In this document: piece after piece, positions 39,255-43,189 of the stretch
Position numbering within the stretch: position 1 is the stretch's first letter
Layout of the letters: the number at the start of each line of letters is the position of its first letter
From: a virus
DNA length: 43,189 bases
Direction: 5' to 3' (one strand)
Virus record (IMG/VR): IMGVR_UViG_3300007352_000158
Location: 1 to 43,189 of that record
The notes under the pieces: generated by a model
What the model was told of the DNA's origin: nothing
The model's database searches: none
Seen by the model: only the letters and a program-made list of their open reading frames with translations
Position numbers and translations under genes: made by a program

Positions 39255-39286
39255 AATTATCGGACTGAAAAACGTCCGATAATTTT
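39255..39286. terminator. Second motif-built hairpin, terminator-like
   Basis: AATTATCGGAC and GTCCGATAATT form a perfect 11-bp stem with an 8-base A-rich loop, followed by a short T-run. The arms are TTATCGGAC and its exact complement. It is either a second terminator or a cruciform/protein-binding palindrome. Confidence 0.65.
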
Positions 39287-39362
39287 ACACACTACAGCAC
39301 TGCGGTTATCGGACGTTGAATTATTGAGTTTATAGGACGTGAAAAAATTTTTATTATAGGGC

Positions 39363-39391
39363 TTGACAATCCTGGTTTTCTATCATAGAAT
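39363..39391 (+). promoter_or_regulatory. Sigma70-like promoter P1 (TTGACA-17-TAGAAT)
   Basis: A consensus -35 TTGACA, 17-base spacer and TAGAAT -10. First of three similar promoters in 350 bases upstream of the GC-rich gene at 39854. Confidence 0.8.
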
Positions 39392-39608
39392 ATATCAGAC
39401 AATCAAAAAAGTAGGACGACGCGGGCAGGTTCCGATAAGGCACTGCGAGCGGGCGAACCCTGCGCACTTTTTATTATTACCGGACCAAAAAGAAAATTAC
39501 TATAGGACTTTGTTTTTATAGGACAATGCCAATAATATCTTATTTTAATCACAACCAGATCTAATATTATAGGATGATACCAATAATAAAAAAAACTTGG
39601 TCAATAGG

Positions 39609-39637
39609 TTGACTTCACCTTGATACGCGCCTAGAAT
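39609..39637 (+). promoter_or_regulatory. Sigma70-like promoter P2 (TTGACT-17-TAGAAT)
   Basis: TTGACT, 17-base spacer, TAGAAT. Same spacing as P1 and P3. It lies in non-coding DNA between the terminators and the 39854 gene. Confidence 0.75.
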
Positions 39638-39679
39638 CAGTGTATCGCGGGGAAAAAAAGAAAAAAGCGAAAAAATCGC

Positions 39680-39708
39680 TTGACTTCCCGCGAAAAGCGC
39701 AGTATACT
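39680..39708 (+). promoter_or_regulatory. Sigma70-like promoter P3 (TTGACT-17-TATACT)
   Basis: TTGACT, 17-base spacer, TATACT. The nearest promoter to the 39854 gene; transcription would start near 39,715 and give a leader of about 140 bases. Confidence 0.82.
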
Positions 39709-39724
39709 TAGATAGTCAATTCAA

Positions 39725-39855
39725 GGTATCCTATCGTGCAATGCGATACCCGTAAAGGCGGAAGTTATCAGACATAACGACTTGCAAGCGCCATCCTGAT
39801 TATAGGATGGTCCTGTGGTCGGGATGGTGTAGGTTCTACTATAGGAGTCTCCTAT
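39725..39855 (+). promoter_or_regulatory. Structured 5' leader with Shine-Dalgarno/start-codon hairpin
   Basis: Four hairpins follow one another: GGTATC/GATACC (39725-39750), GTTAT/ATAAC, CCATCCT/AGGATGG (39791-39810, perfect 7 bp), and ATAGGA-GTC-TCCTAT (39841-39855), which pairs the AGGAG ribosome site with bases that include the A and T of the ATG at 39854. This could control translation of the next gene. No known riboswitch class is recognised. Confidence 0.55.
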
Positions 39856-40168
39856 GAGCACCACCACCACCCAGCCGAAGTCGGGATCGGTCAACGTCCA
39901 GGAGTTGTTCTTGCGGACAGGCCCTCGGTACAAGGCGAACAGGAAGTTCGTCGAGGCTATCCTGTCGGTCAAGAATCCTCAACAGGCGATGTTGGACGCG
40001 CAAGAGGTCATCGACAGTCTCAAGTTGCTGGCCGCGCACGGCGAGGGTTATACCCCTCCGTCGAATCTCGATTTCGGTTCCGATAACGCGGCTACCATCG
40101 CGTTGGCGGTTCTCGGACAGCGTGCATCGACCGCGAGTATTCGGTCGAAGTTTGCGAAGATCGCGTAG
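39854..40168 (+). CDS. GC-rich hypothetical protein, 104 aa
   Basis: The protein starts MSTTTTQPKSGSVNVQELFL and is mostly helical and soluble (AMLDAQEVIDSLKLLAAHGE). AGGAG precedes the ATG. Base composition and codon use are distinctly GC-rich compared with the rest of the window, and three strong promoters lie upstream, so it may be a highly expressed early protein of different origin. The motif is scarce inside this gene (one variant, TTCCGATAA). Function unknown. Frames on the opposite strand look like shadows. Confidence 0.7.
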   Translation: MSTTTTQPKSGSVNVQELFLRTGPRYKANRKFVEAILSVKNPQQAMLDAQEVIDSLKLLAAHGEGYTPPSNLDFGSDNAATIALAVLGQRASTASIRSKFAKIA

Positions 40169-40169
40169 T

Positions 40170-41239
40170 CCGATCATGGCGCTTAGTCTTATAGCGTTTT
40201 ACGGTATCGCTTGAATAACCGTTATCTCCTTATCGGTGTCAGCCGAGATGCGTCCTATATTGGATAGGTACGTATGCCTAAACCTCTGGGTTATAGGACG
40301 TGTCTCGCCTTACATCGAGAGTCCAGATAACTTCTGGAATTATAGGGCTACCATAAGCTAGTCCCTGTCGGTGTCTGGAAGGGCTCAACGTCCGAGTAGC
40401 GGGTGTCCGATTAGTTATCGGGCTGACCGCTGAAGAGAGGGTAGGTCCAATAATGCTCCTGATCCGTATGTAGGGTCTGGTTGGGCGCGGGGATCGCGCT
40501 CAGGGTCTGAGGGTCAGTCAAGGTTATCGGTCTGAAGTCCCACTTCATGCCTATCAGTACGTTAGGTTATCGACCGTCTTTGATTATGGGACGAAGTGCG
40601 CTAATACCGATTATCGGTCTTGGTTACGTCTTGGATAGCGCCTTGATAGGGAGTCAAGAATGTAATCAAGAAAAAACCTAATCGGGAAAGAGTGTAAGGA
40701 AGTCTTATAATCTGAGAGTCATAATGATGGTTGCATAATGTGGCTAAACGCCGATTCGTCGGTAGTTCCACGGTTATTATGCGACCTTATTTGTCTCTAG
40801 TCGGGCCGAAAATCGCGCGAGTGATATTCCATCTCCAATAGTCCACAATTAAACTATTGCGCCACAATTCGAGGAATGTTCTTATCGGGTCGGCTACGAT
40901 CTTATCAGTCGTAGCTTGGTCGTTATTCTTCGATAGCGGAATTGGTTATTATGGGCTGGGGATGCGGCGTCAAGGTTCAATAATCCTGGTGGTTATTGGG
41001 TCTTGAAGTGCTGGTACGATAAATGTAGCGCGGGACAGCAAAGATAGATATGGTCCGAGTTCGCACTGCGAGTCCGATAGTTTTATGGATTCGCTTTGTG
41101 TGTTTCGGCTTGCTATGCTCAAGTCATGTTTATCTTTCGGGATGCTCTGTCTTTAATGAACCTTGATATTGACACTATTCGGTCCAGCAAAAGGGATCGT
41201 TAGTGCCATAGTTCTAGAGTAGCGCCCTAAAATAGCGCT
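40170..41239. other. About 1 kb without a gene, rich in the TTATCGG-type motif
   Basis: No frame here has both convincing length and a ribosome site. It contains about fifteen motif variants and several hairpins, for example GCTACGA/TCGTAGC (40893-40915), with TTATCAG in the loop, and CCGA-TTCG-TCGG near 40,750. It could hold structured RNA, a replication or packaging region, or a control region. I see no tRNA in it. Confidence 0.6.
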
Positions 41240-41344
41240 TAACCTGTGAGGTGTGAAGTTGGGCATATCGCTTGCCTCTGTAGACAAACGAAAGTTTGTT
41301 TTTATAAGCGGCGAAGGTTCGGGTTCGACTCCCGAAATAGGTTA
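41240..41344 (+). ncRNA. tRNA-like structure with an enlarged anticodon arm
   Basis: A perfect T-arm (TCGGG-TTCGACT-CCCGA, 41319-41335) is followed by TAGGTTA, which pairs with TAACCTG at 41240-41246. GGTGT/ATATC makes a D-arm-like stem with loop GAAGTTGGGC. CGCTT (41269-41273) pairs with AAGCG (41306-41310), but encloses 32 bases instead of 7, including hairpin ACAAAC-GAAA-GTTTGT. The coaxial stack would be 13 rather than 12 bp if the T-stem is 6 bp. It may be a degenerate or interrupted tRNA, or a tRNA mimic before the 51-aa gene. Confidence 0.4.
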
Positions 41345-41360
41345 TTGAAAGGAGAGTTAT

Positions 41361-41516
41361 ATGATAGAAAGAGAAATCGAAGTGTGGGAAGTTATGAAAG
41401 ACGGTAGATATGCCCTCGACACCGTTTTCAGATCCGATGAAGAAGACAAAGCCCAAGAGCGGGCGAAGAAACTCGAAAACTCTGAAGTCTACGAAGTTAT
41501 TAGACACAGAATTTAG
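41361..41516 (+). CDS. Small charged protein, 51 aa
   Basis: AAAGGAGAG precedes the ATG; the frame reads MIEREIEVWEVMKDGRYALD to VIRHRI. It is very rich in Glu, Arg and Lys and likely a mixed beta/alpha fold. It ends nine bases before the next ATG. Missed by a length cut-off. Confidence 0.65.
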   Translation: MIEREIEVWEVMKDGRYALDTVFRSDEEDKAQERAKKLENSEVYEVIRHRI

Positions 41517-41525
41517 GAGATTGGT

Positions 41526-41966
41526 ATGGACAAAACGTATTTGACAGAAGAGGAACGTAGGAATATGCGCCTGCGCCCTTTCAATGTTCTTCAGGGGGAT
41601 GAGCGCAAGTTCGCCGTCATGAGGGGATTGTCTGTAGGAGAGTACACAATTCGCGCCGTCGGTGTGCGAAAAGCAAGAAAGACCGATCCTCTTTCAATGA
41701 AAGCTGGGGATGGCAATTTCGGATTTTCCACCAAGAGGCCTCGACGAGATGACGCAAAATTCGTCAAAACGTTAGACGGAACGGGTCTGAAAAAGGCCAG
41801 GGCAACTGCAACTCGTCCACGAAAAATGCCATGTTTACTGGCTACCAAAGCAGAAGTTCATCTGGCATCACTCGATCCTGTCGTTCGTCAAGAACGTGAA
41901 AAGTCACACGAAAAGGCGAAACGGGCAAAAAATCGAAACCGCAAATCCAAGTATGGCAGAAATTAA
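41526..41966 (+). CDS. Hypothetical highly basic protein, 146 aa
   Basis: TTAGGAGA precedes the ATG. Arg and Lys make up about a quarter of the sequence, with a basic C-terminus (EKSHEKAKRAKNRNRKSKYG) that probably binds nucleic acid. The N-terminus is LTEEERRNMRLRPFNVLQ. A tRNA gene follows six bases after the stop. No family is recognised. Confidence 0.68.
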   Translation: MDKTYLTEEERRNMRLRPFNVLQGDERKFAVMRGLSVGEYTIRAVGVRKARKTDPLSMKAGDGNFGFSTKRPRRDDAKFVKTLDGTGLKKARATATRPRKMPCLLATKAEVHLASLDPVVRQEREKSHEKAKRAKNRNRKSKYGRN

Positions 41967-41972
41967 GAGAAT

Positions 41973-42045
41973 GGGCTTGTAGCTCAGCGGTTAGAGCAGG
42001 CGACTCATAATCGCTTGGTCGGGGGTTCGAATCCCTCCAGGCCCA
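41973..42045 (+). tRNA. tRNA-Met (anticodon CAU)
   Basis: The cloverleaf is complete: acceptor GGGCTTG/CAGGCCC (one G-U), D-arm GCTC/GAGC, anticodon arm GGCGA-CTCATAA-TCGCT with CAT, T-arm with TTCGAAT loop, discriminator A. CCA is not encoded. The identity could be elongator Met or, if modified, Ile-2 (decoding AUA). It could help translate AT-rich phage genes. Confidence 0.93.
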
Positions 42046-42526
42046 GTAATCCATTATCAAGTTCCCAATGACAATTCCTACATAACAAAACCAAATTTTT
42101 GTCGTCGTTTACTATGATAATTTGTGTGTCATCTGAAAAAGATTCTATGGCCACAATATGACAAACTTCTACATGTTTGGTATAACCACAGTTAAAACAA
42201 ATCTGTGTCCTATTTTTTGTTTTTCTTTTGGCATGTTCCCGAATATACCTATAACGATTCATATCTTTCGTTCTGTCTTTATACTGTTTAATTGTTGTTT
42301 TATTTATTTCTAATTTTCTTTTTTCTCTACATATTTGACAATAATAAAAACGTGACAAAATTGGCGACTGGCACAATTTACATATACCGGATTTAATTCT
42401 TTTGGGTCTCGTGCTATTATGATACGAATTTGAGCAAGACCTAGAACAAAAATGGTTCGCGGACTTCTTCACTACAGACAGATATCTATCAACTTCTTTA
42501 TTGCACTTTGTACATTTGACTTTCAT
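42005..42526 (-). CDS. HNH endonuclease abutting tRNA-Met, about 173 aa
   Basis: Two N-terminal zinc fingers (CTKC/CSRSC and CKLC/CQIC) lead to an HNH core: ICFNCGYTKHVEVCHIVAIESF and NLVLLCRNCHWELDNG. The reading frame then runs into the antisense of the tRNA, so its last about 12 residues (LEGFEPPT) are encoded by tRNA sequence. The gene is AT-rich like the left of the window, but sits in a less AT-rich segment, a sign of insertion. A TTGTGTATAATAC element lies upstream of the ATG. Probably a homing endonuclease using the tRNA 3' end as its site. Confidence 0.82.
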   Translation of the reverse strand: MKVKCTKCNKEVDRYLSVVKKSANHFCSRSCSNSYHNSTRPKRIKSGICKLCQSPILSRFYYCQICREKRKLEINKTTIKQYKDRTKDMNRYRYIREHAKRKTKNRTQICFNCGYTKHVEVCHIVAIESFSDDTQIIIVNDDKNLVLLCRNCHWELDNGLLGLEGFEPPTKRL

Positions 42527-42590
42527 TCGAAAGTATTATACACAACTTGTTATAGAAAATTATGTTCAAATACGAGTAAACCCATTCCCC

Positions 42591-42635
42591 CATTCGGTGG
42601 GTTGCGCATACCGACCAAAAACACGCAAACCTCCC
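42591..42635 (+). repeat. Leader element copy 1
   Basis: GGTGGGTTGCGCATACCGAC then CAAAAACACGCAAACC. TTGCG pairs with CGCAA across a 17-base loop. It precedes the 46-aa gene. Copy 2 is at 42816-42860. Confidence 0.6.
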
Positions 42636-42660
42636 CATAAAACTCTTGAAAGGAGACTAT

Positions 42661-42801
42661 ATGTACATCATGCATGAAAATTATGGCCCCTACCTCAAGG
42701 GGGAAGTTCTCCGCGTCATCTCTGAGGGACCGGATTGGGTCCGCACCAACAGGGGAATCTATGTTCCCAAATTGCTTCTCGAAATTCCGGAACAGGATTA
42801 G
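42661..42801 (+). CDS. Small SH3/KOW-like protein, 46 aa
   Basis: AAAGGAGACT gives a strong ribosome site. The frame reads MYIMHENYGPYLKGEVLRVI and ends VPKLLLEIPEQD. The G-E-V-L-R-V-I and W-V-R-T-N pattern resembles a small beta barrel. Missed by a length cut-off. It lies between two copies of the leader element. Confidence 0.65.
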   Translation: MYIMHENYGPYLKGEVLRVISEGPDWVRTNRGIYVPKLLLEIPEQD

Positions 42802-42815
42802 TCGATCCTCCTTGC

Positions 42816-42860
42816 AGTGGGATGCGCATACTGTTGACTAAAATAACGCATAAACCTCAA
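42816..42860 (+). repeat. Leader element copy 2
   Basis: GTGGGATGCGCATACTG then TTGACTAAAATAACGCATAAAC. ATGCG pairs with CGCAT; compared with copy 1, a T-A pair is replaced by A-T, so pairing is kept. It precedes the 61-aa gene. Confidence 0.6.
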
Positions 42861-42876
42861 AAATAAGGAGTCAAAA

Positions 42877-43062
42877 ATGCTTCCATATCCTCCATACGAC
42901 GATGATATAGAATACCCCCACGACGATTCCGAACCTTGGCAGTGTTCTTTATACAAAGGGGATTTCCAATTCTCCAAATATCCCAACTTTGCTTTTGCTG
43001 AAAAGTCAATGGAATATTTTTGTTCTGAATGTGCCGACTTTCTACGTCGTGCTGGCTTTTGA
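42877..43062 (+). CDS. Hypothetical acidic protein, 61 aa
   Basis: TAAGGAG seven bases upstream gives a good ribosome site. The N-terminus is acidic with repeated Pro/Asp/Tyr (MLPYPPYDDDIEYPHDD) and there are three Cys (WQCSLYKG, FCSECADF), possibly metal binding. Function unknown. Confidence 0.65.
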   Translation: MLPYPPYDDDIEYPHDDSEPWQCSLYKGDFQFSKYPNFAFAEKSMEYFCSECADFLRRAGF

Positions 43063-43074
43063 AAGGAAAATTCT

Positions 43075-43189
43075 ATGTTCTTTATAGTCAAACTTTTCGT
43101 ATTGCTGTCTGGAATTGCCAGAATCGCAAATTCGTGGCATGGTCTTCAACGAGATCCGTGTGTAGATATTAATACCGTTTTCCAGTTCA
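43075..43189 (+). CDS. Partial gene at right edge: membrane or secreted protein
   Basis: GAAAGGAAA precedes the ATG at 43075. The visible part reads MFFIVKLFVLLSGIARIANS then WHGLQRDPCVD: a hydrophobic N-terminus like a signal anchor. The frame is open to the window end. Confidence 0.55.
   Translation, partial: MFFIVKLFVLLSGIARIANSWHGLQRDPCVDINTVFQF

Larger units (their letters stand above)
37930..41100. repeat. Dispersed TTAT(C/A/G)GGAC motif field
   Basis: Exact TTATCGGAC occurs on the plus strand at 37993, 38029, 38382, 38689, 38931, 39020, 39223, 39257 and 39306, and reversed at 38533 and 39274. TTATAGGAC occurs at 38066, 38147, 39330, 39516 and 40291 (reversed 37951, 39195); TTATGGGAC at 38484, 38956, 39167 and 40584. 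Many more copies differ at one base (TTATCGGGC, TTATCGGTC, TTATCAGAC). Spacing is irregular, typically 20-80 bases, and about three quarters are in plus orientation. They run through genes and gaps alike. The field ends near 41,100; outside it I saw only isolated chance-like matches. Confidence 0.9.

Noticed and set aside
39839-40177. Arg-rich 112-aa frame on the minus strand
   Set aside because: A shadow of the GC-rich 39854 gene, without ribosome site or promoter and with unnatural Arg/Leu content.
37930-41100. The motif field as DnaA boxes, a CRISPR array or an iteron array
   Set aside because: DnaA boxes are TTATCCACA-like, differing at the last five positions; copies here are too short and irregularly spaced for CRISPR repeats or regular iterons.
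41214-41507. 97-aa minus-strand frame
   Set aside because: It lies over the tRNA-like element and the 51-aa plus-strand gene, which has a strong ribosome site; no signals support the minus frame.
42005-42045. The LEGFEPPT tail of the HNH protein as a functional domain
   Set aside because: It is antisense tRNA sequence read through after the HNH core, not a conserved domain.
41842-42060. Minus-strand frame containing WRDSNPRPSDYESPALTAEL
   Set aside because: This is the well-known false peptide from translating the antisense of a tRNA gene; the tRNA-Met lies at 41973-42045.

Overview
This window is part of a tailed double-stranded DNA phage genome. Bases 1 to about 37,800 are AT-rich, use tight start/stop overlaps (often TAATG) and carry a complete head-assembly block: terminase subunits, portal, a protease-scaffold fusion, a decoration-like protein and an HK97-type major capsid protein. 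I see no integrase, repressor or host gene. The host cannot be told from the sequence; SD sequences and sigma70-like promoters indicate a bacterium.

Layout. (1) 1-22,737, minus strand: late structural operon, read right to left: small ORF, sigma-like factor, terminase small-subunit candidate, HNH endonuclease, ERCC4-type nuclease, terminase large subunit, portal, small head-associated proteins, protease-scaffold with a nested scaffold start, decoration protein, capsid protein, terminator, two homing-type inserts, then repeat-rich appendage and neck proteins, including a 1580-residue protein. (2) 22,837-28,201, plus strand: metabolic and host-interaction cluster: DNA methyltransferase, zinc-finger protein, CYTH plus NadR/Ttd14-type P-loop fusion, ClpP-like protease, MazG-like hydrolase, DarG-like macro domain and a frameshifted NlpC/P60-like protein. 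(3) 28,184-37,675, minus strand: many very small genes, an SbcC-like ATPase, a DUF4406 protein, a C39-like papain-fold protein and several one-helix membrane microproteins not reached by a normal ORF length cut-off. (4) 37,800-43,189: a segment of different base composition with plus-strand small genes, three textbook sigma70-like promoters in tandem, hairpin terminators, a structured leader, about 1 kb of apparently non-coding DNA, a tRNA-Met(CAU), a tRNA-like element, an AT-rich HNH gene abutting the tRNA, and a duplicated leader element.

The most unusual signal is a degenerate 9-mer, TTAT(C/A/G)GGAC and close variants, scattered dozens of times over about 3.2 kb (37,930-41,100). It is mostly in plus orientation, occurs in coding DNA in all three frames as well as in non-coding DNA, and forms the stems of transcription terminators. 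It does not look like a CRISPR, a regular iteron array or DnaA boxes. A dense operator or stoperator system, a replication or packaging region, or an RNA-level signal are all possible.

Other strong leads are: the 14-residue DLFI-type repeat arrays alternating with YWTD-like beta-propellers and ending in a duplicated zinc-binding neck-like domain; the in-frame scaffold start marked by the same SD that precedes the capsid genes; the macro-domain/NadR-like/MazG/ClpP cluster, which suggests counter-defence or nucleotide and NAD(P)/ADP-ribose handling; a compensatory base change in the duplicated leader; and a 10-T homopolymer that splits an otherwise intact NlpC/P60-like gene.
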